Source of the DNA: Nostoc linckia z4
GTDB taxonomy: Bacteria; Cyanobacteriota; Cyanobacteriia; Cyanobacteriales; Nostocaceae
Assembly: GCF_002608075.1 (NCBI RefSeq)
Contig: NZ_LAHA01000017.1
Span: 1 to 64,000 of the forward strand
DNA length: 64,000 bases
Direction of reading: 5' to 3'
The notes beneath the pieces were generated by a model that was given only the letters and a program-made list of their open reading frames with translations, was not told where the DNA came from and ran no database searches. The translations under genes and the position numbers were made by a program. Of the stretch, positions 8,753-16,882 are shown piece after piece; the stretch's first letter is position 1, and every line of letters starts with the position of its first letter.

Positions 8753-9292
8753 TTATTTTGTAATCAAATACTTTAGTTGAAGTAAATTATCTACGCGGGC
8801 TGACACTGCCAGTTGTTTTTCTATATCTTCTTTACCAAGGAAATAAAATTTACCTATTCCCACAGCTTTAGCAGCTTGCATATCAGATATCTTATCGCCA
8901 ATCAAGATTGAGTTTTGCAGGTCTATTGAATATTTTTCACAAGCTTGCTCAATCATTCCTGGGGATGGTTTACGACATCGGCAGTTTTGACGGTAATTAG
9001 ATATGGTAGCTTCGGGATGATGCGGACAATAAAAGACATCAAGCAATGGAACACCTTGACTTTGAAATTGCTCGCACATCCATGCAGTTAAATCTAAAAA
9101 ATCTTGTTCGGAATAATAACCACGAGCAATACCAGACTGATTGGTAATTACAATCAGCTCGTAATTCAAATCACGCAGTAAACGACACACTGTAAATACG
9201 CCATCGATAAACTCGAATTGCTCGCGCATAACAACATAACCGTAATCAATATTGATAACCCCATCTCGGTCAAGAAAAGCTACCTTGATCAT
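8753..9292 (-). CDS. gmhB: D-glycero-heptose-1,7-bisphosphate 7-phosphatase-like HAD-IIIA phosphatase
   Basis: A 179-residue HAD-superfamily phosphatase. It has the nucleophile motif FLDRDGVIN at residues 6-14, the second motif ITNQSGIARG, the zinc-binding loop CPHHPE followed by CRCRKP, and the last motif IGDKISDMQAA. The Cys/His zinc site and the 179-residue size are diagnostic of GmhB-type enzymes, which dephosphorylate heptose 1,7-bisphosphate for lipopolysaccharide or glycan precursors. It is codirectional with the GT61 gene. The exact sugar, and heptose use in this organism, are not proven. Confidence 0.88.
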   Translation of the reverse strand: MIKVAFLDRDGVINIDYGYVVMREQFEFIDGVFTVCRLLRDLNYELIVITNQSGIARGYYSEQDFLDLTAWMCEQFQSQGVPLLDVFYCPHHPEATISNYRQNCRCRKPSPGMIEQACEKYSIDLQNSILIGDKISDMQAAKAVGIGKFYFLGKEDIEKQLAVSARVDNLLQLKYLITK

Positions 9293-9754
9293 TTTGCTAA
9301 CTTTACTGCTATTAGAAGCTAGATTAACGTTGAAGTTAAGCTTTAATTAAGTAGATATTCTATCAATAAATGTAACTTAAATTTTATATTTGTAAGTATT
9401 TAAAGGTAAGTGCAGACATAAGTATTTTTCAATTAAACCTAAATCATTGAGCGTATTTTATACCATAAGGGGTTGTGAGCGATCGCTTCTATCAGTTAAT
9501 TAGCAACTAAGCTATTTGAGATAGCAGGCAAAATAATTGCACTGAAATTTTTCTATCCCATACCTGATAAGGATTGTAGAACATGTGTTTCTTGCTAAAG
9601 CCGTCTTAACTGTCTTAACTGTCTTAACTGTCCACTTATTTATTTTAAGTGTCTTTGACTTTCAGTATTTTTTGTGTTATTAGCTTCCTACATAATTGTA
9701 CTTAAGTAAAAAATATTGATTTTGAAAAAAGAAAAATAAATCGTGTTAGCGTGG

Positions 9755-9829
9755 TTTATAACATCAGATATGATGTCACCGAATTGTTATAAACAGTCCA
9801 CCCTCCTGACATAACGCAAGTATGTCAGG
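9755..9829. promoter_or_regulatory. Palindrome cluster upstream of the AGE-family gene
   Basis: In the 9293-9967 spacer, TTTATAAC (9755-9762) pairs with GTTATAAA (9786-9793) and encloses ACATCA/TGATGT. It is followed by the hairpin CCTGACATA (9805-9813) with TATGTCAGG (9821-9829). No T-run follows, so an operator or RNA structure is likelier than a terminator. The spacer also has the GTCTTAACT tandem repeat at 9603-9634. No gene is visible. Confidence 0.4.
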
Positions 9830-9967
9830 CCATATCAGTTGTTTTGTGAGATTTTAACCACCTACTAAAGCTGGGATACTAGAGCTTTTGTAGTCCAAAA
9901 AAATTACAGAACATCTGAATGTTTGTCATGAAAGCAGAAACCGACACACACAAATGAGCAATTTGCA

Positions 9968-11629
9968 ATGACAATTCAAATGTTCAGTTGGAATAAAAAA
10001 CAGCTAGTTAGCAAAGCTTTCTTTCAGAAAGTTCTTTGTCTTGGCTTTAGCTTGGTGTTTTTCCTAACATCTTTAGGAGTTCCCACAGCTCAAGCACTAG
10101 TTGTTGCTAAACAAAGCGCTGCTGATAATGCAGACTTAGTAATCGAAACTGGTATCCCCTATGGAGATAGGTGGATAAAGCATCTCAAAGAAGACCTTTT
10201 ACCTTTCTGGGAATTGGAAACAGCCCGCCCCGAAAATGGGAACTTTCCTACCTATAGATGTAATGACGGTTCTTTGTTTGACCCTAATAAACCTTGTCCA
10301 GAGTTGGTAAACCCAGTTCCAGGCATCGTTAAACTCGATAGAGAGTATGTCAGATCAAAGTCCAGACAAGTATTTGCCTATGGTGTTGCTTATAACCTGA
10401 CTGGAGAGGCAAAATATCTTCAATGGGCTAAAAATGGCGTAGATTTCTTGCGTAAGTATGCTTTGGTTGATAAACCAGGCGTTAATCCCGATGCTGGTAA
10501 TGGAACCGGTGGAGCATACACCTACTTTGCTGCAAACGATCAGAGTTTTGCAGGTAAACCAGAACAAGAAAAGCGCATTAGTCAAGATATGACATATGCT
10601 CTTTCTGGTTTAACATTTTTCTATTATCTGACTAGAGATCCTGAAATCTTAAAGGATATAGTAAACGTCAAAAACTACATTTTTGACTACTACTACGACA
10701 AAGAATGGGATTTAATCTCTTGGGCCAAAACAGATTATATAGATTATGTAAATCCCGATGGTACTGTCGAGAAAGTTAGCAGCAAACAAAGAGAATTAGT
10801 AGCTCAATTGGATCAAGTCTATGCCTATATGATCTTGATCGCACCGATTTTGCCTGATGAATTTAACGGGGTACAACTTAAGAAACAGTGGGAAGATGAT
10901 TTGGTGCATCTTGCCACAATCATGAGCGAACAATTCTATACTCCTGACAAAAACATCTTTTGGGGAGCTATCACTGATAGTGCGAGCAAGAGATTAGCAA
11001 CTGATCATACTGATTTCGGTCACTCTATCAAAACTTTGTGGCTGATTTATTCCATCGGAAAACTCACCGGTCACTACGAGTTTGTCTTATTTGCTCAAGA
11101 GGCCGCTCCCAAAATCTTAGAAACAGCTTATCTAGATGATGGTACGTGGGGACGTAGAGAAAATCCAGACGGTACTATAGATCCAGACAAAGAATGGTGG
11201 ATTCTAGCTGAATTAGATCAAGTGGCTGCTACTTTTAGCTTGAGAGATCCATCTTACGCGGAATATCTACCTACAACTTATGCCTACTGGTTTAAGTACA
11301 TGGTAGATCGCGAACACAAAGAAATTTGGCATTGGGTAAATGCTGCTGACAACAAACCAGACATCCAATTTCCCAAACAACACTCGTGGAAAAATGCTTT
11401 CCACACCTTTGAACACGCAATTGTAGGTTATTTGACTGGACAAGAAATTCACGACGAGCCAAGTAAACTATATTTTGCTTTCAAAGAAGGAATTCCTTTG
11501 CCTGAAATCACAAAAATCCGTCCCTACATTTATGCAGCCAAAGTAGTTCCCATCAATCCGACAATTCTGGAAGAAGAAGTAATTCCAGGTTACAGGAAAA
11601 AGACAGTATTCTTTACCGACATCCGGTAA
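9968..11629 (+). CDS. Exported AGE-family (N-acylglucosamine 2-epimerase-like) protein
   Basis: A 553-residue protein with a clear signal peptide: a basic N-terminus, the hydrophobic core LCLGFSLVFFLTSLGV and a likely cleavage after PTAQA near residue 44. The mature part resembles the (alpha/alpha)6-barrel AGE superfamily, which epimerises or isomerises sugars such as GlcNAc, mannose or cellobiose. Supporting motifs are RSKSRQVFAYGVAY, the His motif TDFGHSIKTLW and the late histidine block FHTFEHAIVGYLTG. Most AGE enzymes are cytosolic, so export is unusual. It is followed at 11861 by a DJ-1 protein, with a 157-bp inverted-repeat element between. Substrate unknown. Confidence 0.75.
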   Translation: MTIQMFSWNKKQLVSKAFFQKVLCLGFSLVFFLTSLGVPTAQALVVAKQSAADNADLVIETGIPYGDRWIKHLKEDLLPFWELETARPENGNFPTYRCNDGSLFDPNKPCPELVNPVPGIVKLDREYVRSKSRQVFAYGVAYNLTGEAKYLQWAKNGVDFLRKYALVDKPGVNPDAGNGTGGAYTYFAANDQSFAGKPEQEKRISQDMTYALSGLTFFYYLTRDPEILKDIVNVKNYIFDYYYDKEWDLISWAKTDYIDYVNPDGTVEKVSSKQRELVAQLDQVYAYMILIAPILPDEFNGVQLKKQWEDDLVHLATIMSEQFYTPDKNIFWGAITDSASKRLATDHTDFGHSIKTLWLIYSIGKLTGHYEFVLFAQEAAPKILETAYLDDGTWGRRENPDGTIDPDKEWWILAELDQVAATFSLRDPSYAEYLPTTYAYWFKYMVDREHKEIWHWVNAADNKPDIQFPKQHSWKNAFHTFEHAIVGYLTGQEIHDEPSKLYFAFKEGIPLPEITKIRPYIYAAKVVPINPTILEEEVIPGYRKKTVFFTDIR

Positions 11630-11660
11630 GACCTCAACCCAATTTGAGGCTAAGGTGAGT

Positions 11661-11817
11661 GAAAATTAACTTACTAGTTGGCAGAATAACTGATTCGATT
11701 TTGGATTTGGTATAGCATTCTGAATCTAATTTTAGCGAATCCGTCTGTCGCAATTATTTTTCAAATTGCTATGAAATTCGGACAGTATAGCCAGTGGTGG
11801 CTAGTAAGTTAATTTTC
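11661..11817. repeat. 157-bp element with 17-bp perfect inverted ends
   Basis: GAAAATTAACTTACTAG (11661-11677) is answered exactly by CTAGTAAGTTAATTTTC (11801-11817). The 123-bp interior is non-coding. It fills most of the spacer between the AGE-family and DJ-1 genes and looks like a miniature transposable element or a long-stem RNA structure. Confidence 0.65.
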
Positions 11818-11860
11818 CTCAAAATCGAATTTATTAACTATTATCAATGAGGATATCATC

Positions 11861-12469
11861 ATGGCCAGACCACCAAGAATTTTAGCCTTTCTTGACTCCC
11901 ATTACGATGGAACTGAAACTGCTGCTTTAGATAACTTTTTTCCTGTTAGGGGTTTTGAAGTAGAATATGTCGGCAATCTCAGGGGTGGCGATAAAGCAGT
12001 TTTTTTCAACAACAATAACCCCAGCGAAACAATTACAGTTACCAAAGATATCCACGATGTTGATTTAACTCAATACACTGGTTTAGTTGCCATTGGCGGA
12101 TATGCGATGGATATGACCCGCTACGAACCAATAGTAGAAGAAGGCCCAGACGGTAGACCAAAAGAAATACCAGAATCAAGTAAATTTGCAATCCAAGCAT
12201 TTAACGATCCTGAAATTACTGTTGGAACTATTTGTCATTCTTTGTGGATATTTACATCAGACCCCGACATACTGAGGGGGCGGAAAGTTACCTGCGGTCA
12301 TAACATTATTTATGATGTTCTGAATGCTGGAGCGACACTAGCATACGACCCGGTTAATAGACAATTAGCTGCTAGCCATGTTGATGGAAATCTGGTTTCT
12401 GGTAGACATCCTTTTGCAGTTAGCACCTTTGTTGAAACATACTATGAGGTTTTAAAAGCCAAACAATAG
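11861..12469 (+). CDS. DJ-1/PfpI family protein
   Basis: A 202-residue protein of the class I glutamine amidotransferase-like DJ-1/PfpI superfamily. The nucleophile elbow is visible as TVGTICHSLW (cysteine near residue 126), followed by the block ILRGRKVTCGHN and then ASHVDGNLVSGRHPFA near the C-terminus, matching the family strand order. Members act as glyoxalases, chaperones or peptidases; the role here is unknown. An AGGA Shine-Dalgarno sits about 10 bases before the ATG. It lies between an exported AGE-family protein and an unknown 203-residue protein, all rightward. Confidence 0.82.
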   Translation: MARPPRILAFLDSHYDGTETAALDNFFPVRGFEVEYVGNLRGGDKAVFFNNNNPSETITVTKDIHDVDLTQYTGLVAIGGYAMDMTRYEPIVEEGPDGRPKEIPESSKFAIQAFNDPEITVGTICHSLWIFTSDPDILRGRKVTCGHNIIYDVLNAGATLAYDPVNRQLAASHVDGNLVSGRHPFAVSTFVETYYEVLKAKQ

Positions 12470-12618
12470 AGGTGATTTCATAACCTTTATTTTCGTTGCT
12501 GGTACAGGATGTGAGAATAGCAAATTTTATATTACCAGCTTTCTCTATCCTGCTTTTTCATCAAAGTCATGTTTTGCAATTTAAGTATCAAACATTCTTG
12601 TGTAAAGGAATTAGGAAC

Positions 12619-13230
12619 ATGCCTGACGAATTTGAGCAATTACGACAATTAAGACTGCAAAAACCAGTTAATTATTACACATTTTGGGGCTTAGAAGCAG
12701 ATTTTTCAAAACCTGGATTAGTTTCTCCACAAAAACAGGAAGAATTACTTCAAAAAGGTGAATATTTCGTTAGTTTAAAAGAAGATGAAGTTCCCGAAGT
12801 AAATGCTAATTATACCTGGGCGCAAATCGAACAAGAAAACAAAGATTGGTGGCCAACTCATTGTGCAGCTTTAAGAACAGGAGGAGAAAGAGGAAACAAT
12901 ATCTTAAGTGGTGAATACCATAAAAACTTGGTTTATTTATGCCAAGATGGCCCCTTTGTTGGTACGGAAGATCAAAAAGAGCGAGAGACACATTGGTGGG
13001 CATTGCTTTCACAGCCTGGAGTCACAATGTGCTGGCCAATTGTTTTCTTTTGGCGTGAGTTTGTTCACTTTGAATGGAAGTGTGTGGACGATGCGACAAA
13101 TGAAACTGCTTCCAAAGGATTAGTTGTCTGGATACGCCGGGGACATCGGGGTGGTTGCTACTACAAGAGCGAACAACTAACTTTCTACCGCGATGTTTAT
13201 GCCCCAGAAAACTTATTGCCACCCGGATGA
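12619..13230 (+). CDS. Conserved-looking hypothetical protein, tryptophan-rich
   Basis: 203 residues from the ATG at 12619, chosen because AAGGAATTAGGA lies just upstream; the frame is open 41 codons further but reads as non-coding sequence. I do not recognise a family with certainty. It is rich in aromatic residues (FWGLEADF, DWWPTHC, THWWALL, CWPIVFFW). The end FVHFEWKCVDD...FYRDVYAPENL vaguely recalls SnoaL/NTF2-like folds, which is only an impression. No signal peptide or clear membrane segment. It follows the DJ-1 gene by 149 bp in the same direction and may be co-transcribed. Confidence 0.7.
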   Translation: MPDEFEQLRQLRLQKPVNYYTFWGLEADFSKPGLVSPQKQEELLQKGEYFVSLKEDEVPEVNANYTWAQIEQENKDWWPTHCAALRTGGERGNNILSGEYHKNLVYLCQDGPFVGTEDQKERETHWWALLSQPGVTMCWPIVFFWREFVHFEWKCVDDATNETASKGLVVWIRRGHRGGCYYKSEQLTFYRDVYAPENLLPPG

Positions 13231-13267
13231 TAAAGATTATTTCTAGGGTTTGATAAGTGAAATTGGC

Positions 13268-13577
13268 TCTTTAAAGGGGAAAGGGGAAAGGGAAAAGGGG
13301 AAAGGTTTTAAATCCCTTACCCTTTCCTCAGCCCTCACCCAGCATTTTTGGATTGGCAAACGACTAGTGGTCTATCGCATTAAAGATTTCCAAACCACAA
13401 AAAACATTCAAACTTCCTTGTGGGGTAGGCGTTTCGCCCGCCCGTAATACCGTTTCACTTTAAAAGCAAGCGATAGAGATGGTGGGTAAAAGAAGCACGG
13501 GAAGAAACAAAAGTGAATTGTATCAAAAATTTCGGTATTACCAAGGGCGGACAAGATGTCCACACCACAATCTTGCA
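13268..13577. repeat. Partial ACTAGT element followed by a GTGGG palindrome
   Basis: 13268-13366 repeats the core and right half of the element seen at 6714-6836 (GGCTCTTTAAAGGGGAAAGG, then GCATTTTTGGATTGGC and GACTAGTGG). At 13411-13577, CTTGTGGGGTAGGCGTTTCG and GTCCACACCACAATCTTG form the arms of a larger palindrome like those at 2265 and 36438. No gene is supported in 13231-13629. Confidence 0.65.
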
Positions 13578-13629
13578 TAATTGATTTCTTGGTAATTCCA
13601 AAATTAATGCAATACACTACTAGATTGAC

Positions 13630-14472
13630 TTATTTGATAAGTGTTTTTAATACAGATAATATCCCTTTAGTATACTCATTTTCTTCTATTCGAGAATGTA
13701 ATTTTTTAGCTTCGTTTGTGGCATTTCCTACTAAATAACCATGTTCAACTGCTTGCAACATTTCAATATCATTACCACTTTCGCCAAAAGCTATAGAGTT
13801 TTGATAGTTAATATTTGTCTGTTTTAAAATAAAATTAACTATATCTTTTTTCCCTGTGCCCGCAGGTGTAAAATCCACATCGTAACAATTTTCTGGGTCT
13901 CCACATAAGGGATTGCATTGGCTAGTATTCACTGCGATACCAGCCTTGTTAGCTATATTTTTGATTTGCAATAAAGCCTGTAAATCAAGTTCTTTGTTTC
14001 GCTGATGGTAATAGTAGTTTTTCAAGAAGCAAGAATCTTTGATTTGAGGTTGTGGTATCAATTGAATATCATCTAATGATAAAATATTAACTAAATTATT
14101 CACTAATTTTTCTGAAAATCCAGTTTCTTTGAGATTATTCTCCCATTGTTTATCTTTTTTACCATATTGTTTTTCATTGAAGTAAGTTAGCTCAGTACCC
14201 AAACTACTGGCAATAAAATGAGGTAAAACTTTTAAACTATATTTATTGATTTTTGAAAATACTGAAGTTAAACTACTGCCAGTAACCCAACCCAAAATAA
14301 TTTGTTTTTCGTAAGTATAATTTAATAAATACTCTTCTAGTTCCTTTTGATCCTTTTGATGGCGCTCTTGGTTTTGGTGAGCCAGATAAGTTTCATCAAA
14401 ATCTGTAAATACAACGTATTTAGGTTGATGAATATAAGGTAAGAGTTTTATATTATTTTGATAATATTTCAT
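13630..14472 (-). CDS. HAD-superfamily (sucrose-phosphate-phosphatase/Cof-like) hydrolase
   Basis: A 280-residue HAD hydrolase, probably subclass IIB. The nucleophile motif is VFTDFDETYLAH near residue 22, motif II is GWVTGSS near 61, and the final acidic motif is IAFGESGNDIEML near 246 with a preceding lysine in TGKKDIV. The closest pattern is sucrose-6-phosphate phosphatase or mannosylglycerate phosphatase, but no sugar partner gene is near. It is transcribed in the same direction and 131 bp downstream of the TIR/SLOG gene, so it may be the last gene of that cluster. Substrate undetermined. Confidence 0.8.
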   Translation of the reverse strand: MKYYQNNIKLLPYIHQPKYVVFTDFDETYLAHQNQERHQKDQKELEEYLLNYTYEKQIILGWVTGSSLTSVFSKINKYSLKVLPHFIASSLGTELTYFNEKQYGKKDKQWENNLKETGFSEKLVNNLVNILSLDDIQLIPQPQIKDSCFLKNYYYHQRNKELDLQALLQIKNIANKAGIAVNTSQCNPLCGDPENCYDVDFTPAGTGKKDIVNFILKQTNINYQNSIAFGESGNDIEMLQAVEHGYLVGNATNEAKKLHSRIEENEYTKGILSVLKTLIK

Positions 14473-14603
14473 ATATCTATTTAGCCATTTTATTTTGTTA
14501 ATTTAAACCACATCTATTTTGCATAATCTGAAATTGTACATTTCTTATAGGTCTCTCCATATATGCAATTTCAATGTGGCTTACGCTGTGTACATTCTAA
14601 TTT

Positions 14604-16670
14604 TTAGCTTTGAAGTCCCTTTGAAATTAAGTAAATCATCTCATCTAAATCTTCTGTTTCAAATAAAGTTCTATTTTCTGATTCCTCTAACTTGTTTATA
14701 CCGTGAAAACCTGTTTTATGAAAAATTTTAATTAAAGCATTATAATCAATAGATAAATGAGGAGAATGCAGAAAAGAACGCTCGTTATAAAATTCAACCG
14801 TCTCAGCATAAGTCGGACTTTGGGCAGCTTGCCCTTCCCATGTCAATGCCATTGGAGTATCTCCTAGTAAAGCTTGTCCCACCGCCTTAGCACAACCACC
14901 AAACGCACCTAACACAAACAAAGGTTTATCATTGATTAGTGTTAATGCTGCTTCTTCAGCAATACCCGGAAATATTCCTTTATAATTAGTAACTTGACCT
15001 CCAAGAATAATTCTGGCGTCAATTTTTTTTGCCATTTTTTCTCGCATTGCTGTAAGACAACGCATCCAAACATAGCAATTTTCTTTGCCTTCTGGTTTCA
15101 GGAAAGTTTCATCCTCAATCTCAAAAGGTTTTTGCTTAATATCTTCTGGTAGAGGAATTGCTTCAATTGAAACTTCATTCTTATATTCTGCCTGCCAATT
15201 AACGTCTGCTTGTAAATGTATTGGCCAAGCAAGAAAGTTGAATATTTTCTTTTCAGGCTGATTATTTTCCTGATGATTATAGGCTTTGACCATCTCAATC
15301 AAATTCTGCGTAAAACCATCTGGGCGGAGGTCGCCACCGTATGCTATGCTTGCCCCTTGAGCAAGTAAATGACGACTAATTTCGAGTAAGGCACGTTTGA
15401 GATGATAATCGCTAAAACCAAGCTTTTCTAAATCGGGACTATTAGAAATAGAAATACCAATAACTTTGCCTGAAAGAGGTTTTTTCGGATGATCTGTAGC
15501 AATTGAAGTTACAGGAAAGGAAGGAGTCAAAGCTTTGATTTTTGGATTTAGCGAGTTGAGTAAGTTAATTTCATTATCTGCTAAAGGAGGGTCGGGGTAT
15601 ATTATGAGTGTATTATCTTTTGGTTGATTTTCCTGGAAATGTTGTACTAAATTCAAAAGCTCAGGAGCAAAAGGTAAAACTAATGTTCCTTCTGGAATAC
15701 TGCGGAATTTTTGTAGATTTTCTACATATTTGGGAAAATATTGATGCCGCAATACTTCAAGTAATATTTGAATAAAAATTAAAGATATTTGAGATTCTTG
15801 CCAAATAATAGTAGGAACATTTCCTAAATAAGGAAAACTGCGTTCTTCTCCAGCTTTGATAGCATTAATTACCAAAATAGGAATTTTATATTTTTTAGCT
15901 GTCAAAACTTCCCAATGACACCAATAACGCGAAGCATAGGTATCAGTCTGAAAGATAAGCATAGCACAATCTTTTAAAACTTTGTCAATTTGTTCTACAA
16001 AATTATGCCCCGGAGGAATATCTTTAGTATCTAAAAATGTACTGAGGATTTTATCCTTTTCAATTAATTCGTGAACTTTATTTGTAATTTCCCGTCCATC
16101 ACGTCTGGTATAGCTCAGGAATAGTTTCAGTGGTGGTACATCATTGTCTACAGAATTATTTTCTTCAACTTGTTTTATGTGTCTTATTTGTCTAACGCAT
16201 ATGTGTAGCACGTTGGTCAATAATTTTTGTTGTTGTTTAACAACGTCGCTTTCTTCATCAATTTTTTCTATAAATTGAATTCTGCTCAGTTTTTTGCTCA
16301 ATTTATAGAAATGTTCTGTAAATGCTACGGGATAAATCCGATGATGTGGTTTTTTTAAATCTTTGTTATCGCAAAGTTCTTCAATGTATGTTTGCCATTT
16401 GTCACAAACTACCATATTATTATCTACAAATATAAAAATGGCAGAGTTCAAAGATTGTTTGATGTCGATTGGCTTCGGTAGAATCGTTTCTTTTGTAAAT
16501 GGTAGCGAACGAAAGTGAATTGGAATTCCTAGTCCTTGTAGGAAAGGATGTTCTGGGTTTCCACAGATGTTATTAAAAAGATATTTTGCAAGCTCCTCAC
16601 CATTAGAAAACTTTTGATGCCACACAATGTATATTCTGAAATATGGCAAATAATTAATATTTTTCGACAT
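14604..16670 (-). CDS. TIR-like/TIR/SLOG multidomain protein (candidate NAD-linked defence or signalling)
   Basis: 688 residues, cytosolic. Residues 10-130 form a degenerate TIR-like unit (YFRIYIVWHQKFSNGEELA, strand AIFIFVDNN, helix WQTYIEEL). Residues 180-310 are a canonical TIR domain: LKLFLSYTRRDG, FLDTKDIPPG, and SRYWCHWEVLTAKK with the NADase-type glutamate at E254. Residues 400-605 resemble a SLOG (LOG/Smf-like) nucleotide-binding fold: GKVIGISIS, ASIAYGGDLRPDGF, ARIILGGQV and VLGAFGGCAKAVGQAL. TIR enzymes cleave NAD+, and SLOG domains in systems such as Thoeris bind the nucleotide signals they make. A GAGGAG site precedes the start. A membrane TIR protein lies upstream and a HAD phosphatase downstream. 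Confidence 0.85.
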   Translation of the reverse strand: MSKNINYLPYFRIYIVWHQKFSNGEELAKYLFNNICGNPEHPFLQGLGIPIHFRSLPFTKETILPKPIDIKQSLNSAIFIFVDNNMVVCDKWQTYIEELCDNKDLKKPHHRIYPVAFTEHFYKLSKKLSRIQFIEKIDEESDVVKQQQKLLTNVLHICVRQIRHIKQVEENNSVDNDVPPLKLFLSYTRRDGREITNKVHELIEKDKILSTFLDTKDIPPGHNFVEQIDKVLKDCAMLIFQTDTYASRYWCHWEVLTAKKYKIPILVINAIKAGEERSFPYLGNVPTIIWQESQISLIFIQILLEVLRHQYFPKYVENLQKFRSIPEGTLVLPFAPELLNLVQHFQENQPKDNTLIIYPDPPLADNEINLLNSLNPKIKALTPSFPVTSIATDHPKKPLSGKVIGISISNSPDLEKLGFSDYHLKRALLEISRHLLAQGASIAYGGDLRPDGFTQNLIEMVKAYNHQENNQPEKKIFNFLAWPIHLQADVNWQAEYKNEVSIEAIPLPEDIKQKPFEIEDETFLKPEGKENCYVWMRCLTAMREKMAKKIDARIILGGQVTNYKGIFPGIAEEAALTLINDKPLFVLGAFGGCAKAVGQALLGDTPMALTWEGQAAQSPTYAETVEFYNERSFLHSPHLSIDYNALIKIFHKTGFHGINKLEESENRTLFETEDLDEMIYLISKGLQS

Positions 16671-16780
16671 TCTGTAATCTCCTCACTTCATCACAACTAG
16701 CTTTTTCTGGGCGCAAGTTTAGAAACAGTAGGCTATACTATAGCGATTCCTTAAGAAAGGTACGGATGGATAATATTTTG

Positions 16781-16822
16781 AAACGCAGAGGGACACGGAG
16801 TAAAGCGCAGAGGTACGCAGAG
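16781..16822. repeat. CGCAGAG dispersed repeat
   Basis: Repeated AACGCAGAGGGACACGGAG and AGCGCAGAGGTACGCAGAG units lie in the 212-bp spacer between the two TIR genes. This kind of CGCAGAG unit is common between cyanobacterial genes. The spacer could still be transcribed through. Confidence 0.6.
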
Positions 16823-16882
16823 ATTTTTACCTCAACAGACGACAATTACTTAATTATCTATGGTAAATTTGAAGGAGTTCAA

